Shown here: piece by piece, positions 8,927 through 17,374 of the stretch
Numbering within the stretch: the first letter of the stretch is position 1
How the letters are laid out: each line of letters begins with the position of its first letter
NCBI GenBank assembly: GCA_947498055.1
Contig: CANMJA010000004.1
Coordinates: 62,001 to 126,000 of the forward strand
Source: an uncultured Tenacibaculum sp.
GTDB lineage: Bacteria > Bacteroidota > Bacteroidia > Flavobacteriales > Flavobacteriaceae
Direction of reading: 5' to 3'
Length of the DNA: 64,000 nucleotides
Program-made: the position numbers and the translations under genes
The notes under the pieces: generated by a model
The model's database searches: none
Seen by the model: only the letters and a program-made list of their open reading frames with translations
Told to the model about the DNA's origin: nothing

Positions 8927-9610
8927 CTATTTTTCTTCAATTTTCTCAAAAGTTTTAATCACCTTTTTATCAAATTCTCTAGCTAAAGATGACGCTGTTT
9001 CTGTTGATGGTAAATCATTTTCATTTTCTTCAGCATACAAGGCTCTCGCCAGTATTTTAGGATAATGATTTGATTTAATATCAACTATTAAGTTAACTAG
9101 CTTCTTCGTTATTCTTTTCTCAAGATTAAACTTCAACAAAATTTTTAAATAAACGGTAAGTAAAACTCTATTTACAAAATCAAAGAACTGTCGAGAAAAC
9201 AGAGTCAGAATAGTCATAACAAACGCAATAGTCCATCCTGTTAGTTCTGTGTAGAAACCTTCATCAATTTTGTCAATTGGTGCTATAATAAATAACATTT
9301 GATAAAAAAAAAGTATTAATGTAGGGATAAGAAATTTTTCAAAAGTTATTTTCTTCTTAAATAAAATTAAAGGAGAAGGCTTTAAAATGAAAATCATCAT
9401 TAACAATATCGGTACAGCTTTTGACAAGAAAGCAAACAAAAAAGAATATGAATTCGAAAAACCATTAAAATCCCAATTATATCCTAGGATTTTAACGGTT
9501 TTTATTTTTGGAAGGAATCTATAGCTAAATAAGAAAAAGGGTAATATAGATAATATGCTATAACAAAAAATATCTATTAATTTATTACCCCCTTGTTCCT
9601 GGTTCCACAT
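8927..9610 (-). CDS. Integral membrane protein, unknown family
   Basis: About 227 residues from ATG 9610. A GTG at 9661 would add 17 residues and overlap the upstream gene by 77 nt rather than 26. The N-terminus MWNQEQGGNK is followed by hydrophobic segments (FCYSILSILPFFLFSY, YSFLFAFLSKAVPILLMMIFIL, FLIPTLILFFYQMLFIIAP, GWTIAFVMTILTLFS), so about four membrane helices. A soluble C-terminal tail of about 80 residues is rich in K/E. No family is recognised. It is translationally coupled to the lipoprotein upstream and to the small basic gene downstream, so the three probably act together at the envelope. Confidence 0.7.
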   Translation of the reverse strand: MWNQEQGGNKLIDIFCYSILSILPFFLFSYRFLPKIKTVKILGYNWDFNGFSNSYSFLFAFLSKAVPILLMMIFILKPSPLILFKKKITFEKFLIPTLILFFYQMLFIIAPIDKIDEGFYTELTGWTIAFVMTILTLFSRQFFDFVNRVLLTVYLKILLKFNLEKRITKKLVNLIVDIKSNHYPKILARALYAEENENDLPSTETASSLAREFDKKVIKTFEKIEEK

Positions 9611-9776
9611 CTTTTTTATCGATGCTTTGGGTTCTTGAGTTGAAATCTTTTTCTCTGTCACTTTCTAATTTAGTTTCATTTTGTATTTCTTCTGCTTCTC
9701 TTGATAAATCTGTACAACCTGTTAAAGAAATTGCACTAAATAATAATACGCTAAAAATTAATACTACTTTTTTCAT
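9585..9776 (-). CDS. Small lipoprotein
   Basis: 63 residues. A lipoprotein signal peptide ends SAISLTGC, with Cys21 as the lipidation site. The mature part is short, charged and glutamate/lysine/aspartate rich (DLSREAEEIQNETKLESDRE) with no known domain. It is first in a three-gene leftward operon, and its end overlaps the membrane-protein gene in another frame. Confidence 0.7.
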   Translation of the reverse strand: MKKVVLIFSVLLFSAISLTGCTDLSREAEEIQNETKLESDREKDFNSRTQSIDKKDVEPGTRG

Positions 9777-10216
9777 AATTACTCTATTTAAAATTAATAC
9801 TAGAGTAAATATAAGGCAGTATTTATAATTCGTAAATTATTATCAACTGTATAAAATATGTAAATAAAGAAGAATTAACTTAATATAAATTTAAGACGTT
9901 TAAACTCTTAAAGAGAAAAAAGATAACGTAATTAATTTTGTTTTGGAGGTTAACCCTAAAAATAATTGCCATATTTCAATGGCAGTAAATATAATAAAAA
10001 AACTTACGCATTTACTTTTTGTAAAATAGATTATCAAATATTTTCACTTAAAGTAATTTTAGTTTTTTTCAAATATTGTAATTAATTAAACAAAAAAGAT
10101 ATATTTGCTTGATAAATAAGCTAAAAGATGGTTTCTTTTTTTATTAGCATCAAAAGTTACCCCTAAGCTTAACCTTTAAAAAATAAATTATTAAAAATCA
10201 ATTGGTTATGAGTAAA

Positions 10217-10329
10217 TTTCGACCCCGCTCAGTTACCTATCATTTTTTCAATTATCAGTGATCAATTATCTCATTTTGGTGATTGAGCAAAGTCGAAATC
10301 ACTGTAAACCTAGCTTCGACTTCGCTCAG
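10217..10329. repeat. Short repeat, three copies (two direct, one inverted)
   Basis: tttcgaccccgctcag (10217-10232) and cttcgacttcgctcag (10314-10329) are direct copies. tgagcaaagtcgaaa (10284-10298) is the inverted copy, so arms can pair. Such 'cgacttcgctcag' intergenic repeats are frequent in Flavobacteriia genomes. Confidence 0.6.
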
Positions 10330-10386
10330 ATACCAAAATTCAATTTCCCTCAACTACTGGTTTTCTTTTTTTATTTGTTAGGAAGA

Positions 10387-10418
10387 ACGAAGCAATCTTA
10401 TTACTAAGATTACTTCGT
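10387..10418 (-). terminator. Terminator of the 1213-aa gene
   Basis: acgaagcaatctta (10387-10400) and taagattacttcgt (10405-10418) form a 14-bp stem with one mismatch and a 4-nt loop, 47 nt after the stop codon. Read leftward, the stem is followed by a T/C-rich run. Confidence 0.6.
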
Positions 10419-10464
10419 TGGTTTTTAGAAAAATGTTAGTTAACATCCTTTTTTCTAAAGGATT

Positions 10465-13400
10465 TTATCTCACATCGTTCGTTTGTCCCACAACATCAAA
10501 ATCTACTCCTTCAGGGTCTGCAGATGTTCCGCCTCCTAAGGTGTTTTGTGTTGTTTTAAAAGCGCTATGCTCTTTACATTCTTCTCCACAAGGCAAACCT
10601 CCTTCTTCTAGCACTACCGATTCTGCTTGTAAAATTGTTAAAGCTGTTGGTACACGTGTTTCCCAAGTTTCTTCAACTTCTCCTTCTATAGTTTGCATTT
10701 CTTCAGCTACAGAAACATATAAATCGTCTTCGGTATCTGTTACCATTCCTTGTCCGTTCCAAATTTCACCAGTATTCATAAACCAGTTTACAGCATCTTC
10801 AAAACCAGGGCGCACAGGTACTACAGAACGTGCCATACCACTTTGTAAAAAGGCTTTAAAAATAGGGTCGTTTCCTTCTGTATAATCAAAAGCTTCTTTC
10901 CAATCTTTTCTATTCTTGTAGAAATACGGATAAAAAGTATACGCCATAATTTCCCAATCGAATGCTTGTTCAAAAAATTTAACTACTGCTGCATGGTTTT
11001 GCAGCCCTGCTTTATTTGGAATTGTGGTAGCATCATCACTATAATGACTTTCACTAACTGTTAAACCTTGAAAAGGCGCTGTTAATAAATCGATAGCAAC
11101 ACGCTTAATTTCTCTTTTTTCAATGGCTCTATTTAATTGTGAACTAAGTTCTTTTCTTTTTTCTTCTGCTACTTCATCTGTTTTTTGAGACTGCTTAAAT
11201 TCATTATATTCTTGTACACGCTCGTTATACGCATCTATAATTGCTTTATAGGTTTCATTTTGCCATTTCTTTAAACCATAATCATCCAATTCACAATGAA
11301 CAACAAGACTAATACTCCCTGAATGAAGCCCCATAACTGAATAAGAGGTTGATATATTATCTGTAAGTATGGTATTAAACAACCTCCAAATTCCGAATCT
11401 ACATTTATGTCCTCCTATCAAAAGTTGAATTCCAGAACCATCATGTAGCTCTCTTGATTGAGTTATATCTGCTCTATATGATATAGCTCTATACCCTTCT
11501 GGAATAGCAATTTCATCTCCTCCCGCAGAAATTTCATCACTTTCGCCGCCTCCTGTTTCAGGATTTACAAAAGAAAAAGATTTCGCTAAAGATAAAGCTG
11601 CTTTAAAACCAATCACTTCAGCATTATATTCCGATGCAATTAACTGGTAATTATCATTTGTAAGTTTGCCAGAAGTGTTTAAACCAAATTTAACTGAAGG
11701 ATGTATTGGTTCTTTAGGTACTATTAAATTATTCTCTTTATTTGAATCATTCGAATCTCCTTTAACAGCATCAATAAAAAACTTTGCAGGCTCTGGTATC
11801 GCAAATTCATACATTAAACGCTTACCATAATTTACTAATCTGTTTTTATAGATAATATCTACCCAGCGATACACACCAGTTACATGTTTATCTCCTTTTC
11901 TATTATCTAAACCATGTGTATTGGTTTCTTCGCGTTCTCTTAAAATTCTTGTGGTTCTTTTACTACTTACTTTTTCTACTACTCTTTCTAAAGCACGTTC
12001 TGTAACTTCTTGCGCATACGTTTGTGCTTGTAAATTAGAGTTAGAAGTAGAACTATTAGAAGCTGTATTAAAATTTGTTCCTGCTGAAAATTTTACTCCC
12101 AAAAAACCTCCACTAACACTTGCATTAGCACCAAAACTAGTAGAAGTATCTTCATTTACAATAGACGATGCTTCGTTTTGCAACTCATTACGTTGTGTAG
12201 TAGTAGTATCTGTTAATATTTCTGCTTCTCTTTCTGCTGTATTTTCATTCGTTGCCTCGTGAGAGTCTAAGTTTCTAGTAGTTCGCTCTTTGTATTCACG
12301 TGCCATGATATTTTCTATATGCGAAACTTCTCCTGGCACATAGCAACAAACCTCTTGTTCTACACGTCTAAAATCGGCAATTCCTAATTGTGTTACTCCA
12401 TAAATGGTTTCATCGTTTGAGTCCTCATTTATAGTTGCATTAGCATCATTCACTACCTTACATTGCCCGATGATACTTGCACTATAAGTCCCATTTTTAA
12501 ATTCCACTTTAAAATCATCTTCATCAAAAGATAATGTAACACCAGTACTTAATGTGAATTGTCCTTTGAATTTATACCTTTTTTCTTCAAACTTCACTTT
12601 TTTATCCTCAAAAAAACCTATTCTAATGTAATCTTCCGTTTCTGTAGAATACATATTAAAATCAGTTTCTGAATAAAGCACATTATCATTTAAATCTAAA
12701 AGATTGTATGTAATATCTTTTGCAGAAACTAACTGCGAAAAAGAAAGGTCTACTTTCAAAAGCATATTTATACTACAATTACCTGTGTTTCTCTCACAAT
12801 TTAAATTCCCTGTATACGAATGAAAAGGAACCTCATCTGCTATATTAAACACCAAGCTTTCTCCATTTATATTTTCATTTACAATCCCTACAGGCGTATT
12901 ATCAAAAATGACTTGATTTTCTGTTTTGATATTCTCTTGTATTACCTGCTTAATTTCATTAAATGAATCATAAATTTCAAAATCTGGTGAATTAATTAAA
13001 CCTTGTGTTTCTGCAGATAATTGCGACAATACTCTTGTTTCAGAATCACTCCTTTTTGCAGCAGTTCCTTCGGGTAACCTACTAATTTCAGGAGATTTTT
13101 TATACGAAATCTTCAACGCTTCTAACTCAGGATGTGTTTCCACCTGTCTTTTTGCTCCAGTATTAGGGTCTAGCACTTCTTTCATAACAGGTGCTTTCTC
13201 CCTTATCTCCTCTGCTTTTGTTGTATATTGATTTAAAGCTTCTTGGTATTTTTTAGCTTCTTCTTTATTATAAACAACCTCTGCTCTTTCTATTTCTTTT
13301 AAAGCTACTTCGTATCCTTTTAATCTTGTATTTGCCTTATCAACAATTGCTGTCTGTTGTAAAAAATTTTTAGTTCTAGAAGACATTCCAGAAGTAGTGT

Positions 13401-14106
13401 TTTTAACTTTTTTCTTTAAAGAAAACAATGCTTCGTTAGGAATTACAACACTTGCGTTTGCCAATTGCGTAAACATCTTTTTCTCTTCTTCTGTAAAAGC
13501 TAAAAAAGCATCTTCAATATTAATCAATCCTCCTTCTATCACAGAAAAATTCTTCTCTATTCTTGGAATTCCACCTTCTCTTCCTTGCTGCGGTATACTA
13601 ATTTGATTTTCAAACTCTTCAAAGGCTTTTAAAAACTTATTTGCTACTAAAATTTGCAATAAAGATTCTCTTATCGATACCGATTTTTTATGAATAGTTT
13701 GGTAAAATAAATTCTCCCAAATAAGCAACTCTTTAGCTGTAGATAATTTCTTTGCTTCATTCAAATTAGATCGAATAGCAAAATAAGATAAATTCGATTT
13801 ATTACGCATTAACCAATTAGAAAATTGGTATATTTTCTCGTAATAATTATACTCACTTTTTGAATTTTTATACGCTACTTTAGATGCTATTGGTACAAAA
13901 TCTGGACTTTCATGTACCTTTTTTAATGCTGCTACTTTTTCTTCTTCATTTACAGCACTTTTCCCTGCTACAATGGTTTTACTTTGCTCCTCTTTATTTT
14001 TAGGATATGTTACAAATAACATTTCTTTTTTGTTGTCATCTGCTAACTGTGGGCTACGTAATGTTACAAACCTAAATAGGTTTGATTTGATTGGTTTTTT
14101 TTCCAT
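10465..14106 (-). CDS. 1213-residue protein of unknown function, DUF2589-cluster component
   Basis: No signal peptide or membrane segment. The N-terminus reads NLFRFVTLRSPQL. Residues about 50-360 are mostly helical and charged, including a lysine/glutamate-rich stretch (ALKEIERAEVVYNKEEAKKY). Residues about 420-560 look beta-rich. A cysteine pair (EVCCYVPGE, about 588) precedes a long E/R/T-rich segment. At about 650-700 a glycine/serine stretch (SFGANASVSGGFLGVKFSAG) recalls the EFGAKAELGLKFRR line of the DUF2589 protein. It is followed by GVYRWVDIIYK and VNYGKRLMYEFAIPEPAKFF. The C-terminal third has a helical region and a Cys-containing tail (GGLPCGEECKEH). I recognise no catalytic motif. 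A large structural or scaffolding role is inferred from size, composition and neighbours. It has its own promoter region, a diverged copy of that of the DUF2589 operon. Confidence 0.85.
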   Translation of the reverse strand: MEKKPIKSNLFRFVTLRSPQLADDNKKEMLFVTYPKNKEEQSKTIVAGKSAVNEEEKVAALKKVHESPDFVPIASKVAYKNSKSEYNYYEKIYQFSNWLMRNKSNLSYFAIRSNLNEAKKLSTAKELLIWENLFYQTIHKKSVSIRESLLQILVANKFLKAFEEFENQISIPQQGREGGIPRIEKNFSVIEGGLINIEDAFLAFTEEEKKMFTQLANASVVIPNEALFSLKKKVKNTTSGMSSRTKNFLQQTAIVDKANTRLKGYEVALKEIERAEVVYNKEEAKKYQEALNQYTTKAEEIREKAPVMKEVLDPNTGAKRQVETHPELEALKISYKKSPEISRLPEGTAAKRSDSETRVLSQLSAETQGLINSPDFEIYDSFNEIKQVIQENIKTENQVIFDNTPVGIVNENINGESLVFNIADEVPFHSYTGNLNCERNTGNCSINMLLKVDLSFSQLVSAKDITYNLLDLNDNVLYSETDFNMYSTETEDYIRIGFFEDKKVKFEEKRYKFKGQFTLSTGVTLSFDEDDFKVEFKNGTYSASIIGQCKVVNDANATINEDSNDETIYGVTQLGIADFRRVEQEVCCYVPGEVSHIENIMAREYKERTTRNLDSHEATNENTAEREAEILTDTTTTQRNELQNEASSIVNEDTSTSFGANASVSGGFLGVKFSAGTNFNTASNSSTSNSNLQAQTYAQEVTERALERVVEKVSSKRTTRILREREETNTHGLDNRKGDKHVTGVYRWVDIIYKNRLVNYGKRLMYEFAIPEPAKFFIDAVKGDSNDSNKENNLIVPKEPIHPSVKFGLNTSGKLTNDNYQLIASEYNAEVIGFKAALSLAKSFSFVNPETGGGESDEISAGGDEIAIPEGYRAISYRADITQSRELHDGSGIQLLIGGHKCRFGIWRLFNTILTDNISTSYSVMGLHSGSISLVVHCELDDYGLKKWQNETYKAIIDAYNERVQEYNEFKQSQKTDEVAEEKRKELSSQLNRAIEKREIKRVAIDLLTAPFQGLTVSESHYSDDATTIPNKAGLQNHAAVVKFFEQAFDWEIMAYTFYPYFYKNRKDWKEAFDYTEGNDPIFKAFLQSGMARSVVPVRPGFEDAVNWFMNTGEIWNGQGMVTDTEDDLYVSVAEEMQTIEGEVEETWETRVPTALTILQAESVVLEEGGLPCGEECKEHSAFKTTQNTLGGGTSADPEGVDFDVVGQTNDVR

Positions 14107-14426
14107 TTTTAACTTTTTTATTGTTTCTTTTTATTCTTTTAAAAAAAATACATTGCTTTTATTTGCTTTTCTAACAGCACTGAATTTCCCTTTAAAAGGA
14201 TTACGCTAATTTTTGCCAATTAAAATTGGCTTACTAAATAAATTGACTTAAAAACAGTGGTTTTAAAAAAATGAAGAAAGACCAAGTTAAAACCGCTAAA
14301 GTTTGTTAAGAATAACACAAAAGTTTGACTTTTAAATAATTTTTATTTATAAAGTCATTAATTACTCTACAAATATACAACATATTACATTTTAATGCAG
14401 TGTTTTTAACTTTTTTTTGTGAAATG
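14107..14426 (-). promoter_or_regulatory. Leader/control region of the 1213-aa gene (copy 1 of a duplicated region)
   Basis: Reading leftward: a -7-like TATATTTG (14377-14370) inside the 15-mer acaaatatacaacat (14369-14383), a stem-loop at 14256-14297, and the 12-mer tgaatttccctt (14181-14192) 75 nt from the ATG. Each has a counterpart in 16924-17374. The stretch gtttgacttttaaa near 14325 also matches gtttgatttttaaa near 17249. The transcript would have a leader of roughly 250 nt. No ORF is supported here. Confidence 0.65.
14256..14297. promoter_or_regulatory. Conserved stem-loop, copy 1 (10-bp stem, 22-nt loop)
   Basis: agtggtttta (14256-14265) pairs with taaaaccgct (14288-14297), with one G-T pair. 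The 22-nt loop begins aaaaaatgaaga. The copy at 17179-17220 has the same stem length, loop length and loop start, with base changes matched on both arms. Confidence 0.65.
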
Positions 14427-14972
14427 TTACAAGTTTTCTATTTCTATTTCTTCTGCCATTACCACCAAAACATCTCCTTTATTTATAAGAGATAATACTT
14501 GTAATGCTACTCCTTTTAATTGCTCGTGTTGTGTACAAAACTGCCATATTTTCTCTAAAAAAAACGTGAAATTTTCTGTTGGATTAAACTTGAATTGTTT
14601 TGTTTGATAAATTACTCCTAATAATTGTTTTATTAAAGTTTTAGCATTTTCTACTTTCTCTAAATGCCTTTCATACACCAACCACAAATCTTCTTGAGAT
14701 TGTGTTAATACACCAGAACAAAAATGTAATTGTTCTCGTTTTTTATTTCTACTATCTTTCGGATAAAATGTAGACAATTCTCCTCTTTTTACTGAAAATT
14801 TAGAAGATTCTGGAATTCTTAACTTTTGAAGCAATTCTTCCGTTTCTACTAACCAATCTATGGTTTTTGGCAAACTTAAAGAGCTTTTTTTCGCTAAAAG
14901 ATTTACTATTTCATGAATCTGAGAAAATTGTTTTTCTATTTTCCCAGTGATATCTATAATTGATTTTTGCAT
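14427..14972 (-). CDS. 181-residue mostly helical protein, DUF2589-cluster component
   Basis: I recognise no family. The sequence looks alpha-helical throughout (KIEKQFSQIHEIVNLLAKK, TIDWLVETEELLQKLRIP, LVYERHLEKVENAKTLIKQLL) and ends in a hydrophobic/acidic tail (DVLVVMAEEIEIENL). It has no signal peptide, membrane helix or catalytic motif, so it should be cytoplasmic. It starts 6 nt after the stop of the 420-aa gene and is the last gene of the DUF2589 operon. An adaptor or assembly role is possible but not shown. Confidence 0.75.
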   Translation of the reverse strand: MQKSIIDITGKIEKQFSQIHEIVNLLAKKSSLSLPKTIDWLVETEELLQKLRIPESSKFSVKRGELSTFYPKDSRNKKREQLHFCSGVLTQSQEDLWLVYERHLEKVENAKTLIKQLLGVIYQTKQFKFNPTENFTFFLEKIWQFCTQHEQLKGVALQVLSLINKGDVLVVMAEEIEIENL

Positions 14973-14978
14973 AACTTT

Positions 14979-16241
14979 TTATTCTGGCAATAATTGCGTA
15001 CTTACTTCTCCTTTTTCATTCTCTGAGGTATGCCACTCCATTCCTTCTTCGCTTAAAGTCATTTTTATTTGAATGACATTTTCTGGCCTAACTTCTTGTA
15101 GCTTATGGCTTTCTACAATAACTTTTGGTTTCTGGTTTTCTACTTCTCTTTCTTGTATAAAACTAGCTAGCGTTTTGTTTAACTTACTTATTATTACATT
15201 TTCTTCTACCTTTTCTTTATAGAAAGATAAGCACCTATCTATAAACACTTCCGCATACTCTTTTGTAGATTCTTCTACGCTATTTCCCTCTTCTAATTTT
15301 TGCAATAAAACCGATAATTCTTGTGAAAAACTATATCTTTTTGAAGGATCTTTAATTGTAAAAATAGTTGTTAATTGCCCCTCTATACCATTTAAAAACA
15401 AAATCATCTGCTCATAAAATAACTGAGCCCCAATAAAGTTTCCTGTAGAAAAAATCTCCGCATTTAACTTACTTACTATGTCTTTTAAATCTTTATCTAC
15501 ATTAAAAAAAGTTGCCGTTTTTCTAATTACTCTTTCAGAAAACCTATCTAACAATTCTTTAGAATAATAAACCAACTCATCTTCTCTGTCTTTACTACTT
15601 AATCGCTCCTTTTCTAATACAGAAATCTCTTCTCGTATAATTGACATTATTTTTTCTTTGTCTTTTCTCTCCGAAATAGAAATTCCGTAAGCTTTTTCTA
15701 AACCATCTATCGTTTTTACAGCAAACACCTCCCGATTAATTGGTTTTAAAAAAGTTTTCATCACATTGTATAATTTTGCAACAACACCTTCCTTTTTTTT
15801 CTTTTCAAAATATAAATCTAAAAACTTACCTGATATAGATTTGGAGTAATCTTCTAATGCTTTTTCTTGCTCGTTTCTTGCCTTTATTTCTTTTTCTAAG
15901 ACCTCTATTTCGTTATTTATCAAAAATTTTACGTTTTTCGACAATTCTCTTTCGAATGATTTTTGCTTAGTAATATCTTTTAAAATTCCATAAGTTTGAG
16001 AACTAAACTCTACATTATTTATGGGTTCGTATTCTTTTTTATAATTATTTTCTAAGGCACCAATAGCTACAGGTATGGTTAATTCAATATTCTGTGCTTT
16101 AAAACGAGGAATAGAAAAATGCTTTAACAAATTGTGCTGTGCAAATTTTTCTGCTATTTCTACAGATTTTAAATCTGAAATCATTCGTGCTTCTGATATA
16201 CTACTTGCTATACTACCTAAATATTCGTTAAGATCTACCAT
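14979..16241 (-). CDS. 420-residue coiled-coil-like protein, DUF2589-cluster component
   Basis: The N-terminal 60 residues form a distinct block: LNEYLGSIASSISEARMISD, then EIAEKFAQHNLLKHFSIPRF and ELTIPVAI. In form this resembles the start of the DUF2589 protein, which also leads into a line about target or membrane contact (PFLTMLTIPSIRVDEVNI). The middle (about 85-370) is long, helical and very rich in E/K (NEIEVLEKEIKARNEQEKAL). The last 40 residues look like beta-strands (NVIQIKMTLSEEGMEW ... EVSTQLLPE). There is no signal peptide, transmembrane helix or enzyme motif. It lies 73 nt after the DUF2589 gene, past an intrinsic terminator, so it is expected at lower level than DUF2589. Confidence 0.75.
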   Translation of the reverse strand: MVDLNEYLGSIASSISEARMISDLKSVEIAEKFAQHNLLKHFSIPRFKAQNIELTIPVAIGALENNYKKEYEPINNVEFSSQTYGILKDITKQKSFERELSKNVKFLINNEIEVLEKEIKARNEQEKALEDYSKSISGKFLDLYFEKKKKEGVVAKLYNVMKTFLKPINREVFAVKTIDGLEKAYGISISERKDKEKIMSIIREEISVLEKERLSSKDREDELVYYSKELLDRFSERVIRKTATFFNVDKDLKDIVSKLNAEIFSTGNFIGAQLFYEQMILFLNGIEGQLTTIFTIKDPSKRYSFSQELSVLLQKLEEGNSVEESTKEYAEVFIDRCLSFYKEKVEENVIISKLNKTLASFIQEREVENQKPKVIVESHKLQEVRPENVIQIKMTLSEEGMEWHTSENEKGEVSTQLLPE

Positions 16242-16271
16242 AATTATGTTTTTTGAAATTAGATTTTAAAA

Positions 16272-16299
16272 AAGACCATTCCTTTCACAGAATGGTCTT
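16272..16299 (-). terminator. Intra-operon intrinsic terminator after the DUF2589 gene
   Basis: A perfect 10-bp stem (aagaccattc 16272-16281 / gaatggtctt 16290-16299) with an 8-nt loop. Read leftward it is followed at once by a run of six or more T, 15 nt after the DUF2589 stop and about 30 nt before the next start codon. Partial read-through would make the first gene's product more abundant than the two downstream ones. Confidence 0.75.
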
Positions 16300-16314
16300 G
16301 AGGTTAATTAATGT

Positions 16315-16923
16315 TTATGAAGTAACTGTAGCTATTCCATCTTCTAAAAGATCTAAAACTCTAGCTAAACCTTCTGGTAACTCATCGTTTACCGCCTTTA
16401 CTTTTACTCCTAAGTTATAGGTTTTGTCTACTTTTATTCCTTGAGAAGTATTACGCTTATAAGACGCAGATGCTTTGAATCTTATTCTTCTAAATTTAAG
16501 TCCTAACTCTGCTTTTGCTCCGAATTCTGTAGAAATATCACTAGTTTCTGTCGAATTTAAACGTGCATTAAAATCGATATTAACTTCATCTACACGAATA
16601 GAAGGAATAGTTAACATAGTTAAGAAAGGAACTTTAATAGCGACTCTACTTTCTATAAACTCGTTTGCTGTATCTGTTCCGGCAGGCAAACTTGTGTCTG
16701 TACTTTGGTAATTTGGATTAGGAATAGATTTATTGTATTCAAAATCTACATAACGTAATGCATCTGTTGTGCTATCATCTCCGTCATTTTCAAATCCAAC
16801 TTCTTTAATAAAACTTACTGTTGCCATAGAAGCTTCCGTTTGCGCTTTAATAGCCGCTTGTAAAGGCCCTCCTACATACACACTAAAATCTAAACTGTTT
16901 AATTCCGGTACTAAATTTGTCAT
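16315..16923 (-). CDS. DUF2589 domain protein
   Basis: 202 residues, matching DUF2589 over most of its length. The hallmark N-terminal line is VGGPLQAAIKAQTEASMATV followed by SFIKEVGF (residues about 18-45). A central beta-rich part follows (PFLTMLTIPSIRVDEVNIDF), then a late repeat-like region (EFGAKAELGLKFRR, RFKASASYKRNTSQG). The function of DUF2589 is not established to my knowledge. There is no signal peptide, so it is cytoplasmic unless exported otherwise. It is first in the operon DUF2589-420 aa-181 aa and is followed by an intrinsic terminator, as expected for an abundant structural component. Its control region is shared in form with the 1213-aa gene. Confidence 0.85.
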   Translation of the reverse strand: MTNLVPELNSLDFSVYVGGPLQAAIKAQTEASMATVSFIKEVGFENDGDDSTTDALRYVDFEYNKSIPNPNYQSTDTSLPAGTDTANEFIESRVAIKVPFLTMLTIPSIRVDEVNIDFNARLNSTETSDISTEFGAKAELGLKFRRIRFKASASYKRNTSQGIKVDKTYNLGVKVKAVNDELPEGLARVLDLLEDGIATVTS

Positions 16924-17178
16924 AATATTGTTTTTTAAAAATTATTTAATGTCTACTCTCTTTTTTAATATGGTTTTTCAACTTCCTCCATATTTCAAAT
17001 TGAATTTCCCTTGGTAAGAAATAAACATTGTTTCTTTTTTTAATTAAAGAGATTGGGTTTAGCGCTACAACACCAAAAACAATAACCAATAAAAGTTAAC
17101 AATACACTTTCATGCTTTTCTAAAAGTTCTATTTTTAAAGTAGAAACTCAATTCGAAAAAATGTTTGAATTAAATAGC

Positions 17179-17220
17179 AGAGATTTTAAAAAAATGAAGA
17201 TATATCAAGATAAAATCTCT
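17179..17220. promoter_or_regulatory. Conserved stem-loop, copy 2 (10-bp stem, 22-nt loop)
   Basis: agagatttta (17179-17188) pairs perfectly with taaaatctct (17211-17220) around a 22-nt loop starting aaaaaatgaaga. Compared with copy 1, stem positions 3 and 5 differ but remain paired when read on the + strand. On the - strand copy 1 has one C-A mismatch. Confidence 0.65.
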
Positions 17221-17249
17221 AAGGAGAGACCACTAAAATTATACAAATG

Positions 17250-17279
17250 TTTGATTTTTAAACTTTTTTTGTATATTAG
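17250..17279 (+). promoter_or_regulatory. Promoter of the S24 regulator gene
   Basis: tttg (17250-17253), 18 nt, then tatattag (17272-17279), one base off the TAnnTTTG consensus. It is about 95 nt before the start codon and back-to-back with the leftward promoter at 17302-17295. Confidence 0.5.
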
Positions 17280-17293
17280 CAATCAAATACAAG

Positions 17294-17308
17294 ACAAATA
17301 TACAACAT
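17294..17308 (-). promoter_or_regulatory. Leftward promoter core of the DUF2589 operon, shared 15-mer
   Basis: acaaatatacaacat is identical to 14369-14383. Its reverse complement contains TATATTTG (17302-17295), matching the Bacteroidota -7 element, and TTTG/TTG runs lie 15-30 nt upstream. It may be both a promoter and an operator for the neighbouring regulators. Confidence 0.55.
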
Positions 17309-17374
17309 TTTACAACACAAACAAAACAAAATACAGTTTTTTTATGTAAAAAGTTTTATTTATTTCACATATAT

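Larger units (their letters stand above)
9777..10464. other. 688-bp intergenic region
   Basis: AT-rich and without a convincing ORF. It holds the upstream region of the lipoprotein operon, a weak hairpin at about 9969-9984 (tgccat...atggca), the three-copy short repeat at 10217-10329 and the terminator of the 1213-aa gene at 10387-10418. Confidence 0.6.
16924..17374. promoter_or_regulatory. Divergent control region between DUF2589 operon and S24 regulator (copy 2)
   Basis: 451 bp with no supported ORF. It contains the 12-mer tgaatttccctt (17001-17012) 78 nt from the DUF2589 start, the stem-loop at 17179-17220, a rightward promoter (17250-17279) and the 15-mer acaaatatacaacat (17294-17308), which reads leftward as a -7 element. 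The same order is found in 14107-14426, so the two regions arose by duplication or strong co-selection. Confidence 0.65.

Noticed and set aside
8729..8986. 85-codon plus-strand ORF with many phenylalanines
   Set aside because: It is the complement of the Lys-rich small gene and the end of the membrane-protein gene, has no start signal and no plausible composition.
8927..9776. Lipoprotein overlapping a membrane-protein gene, like phage Rz/Rz1 spanins
   Set aside because: The overlap is at gene ends, not nested; the membrane protein has about four helices and no coiled periplasmic domain, and no holin or lysozyme is nearby.
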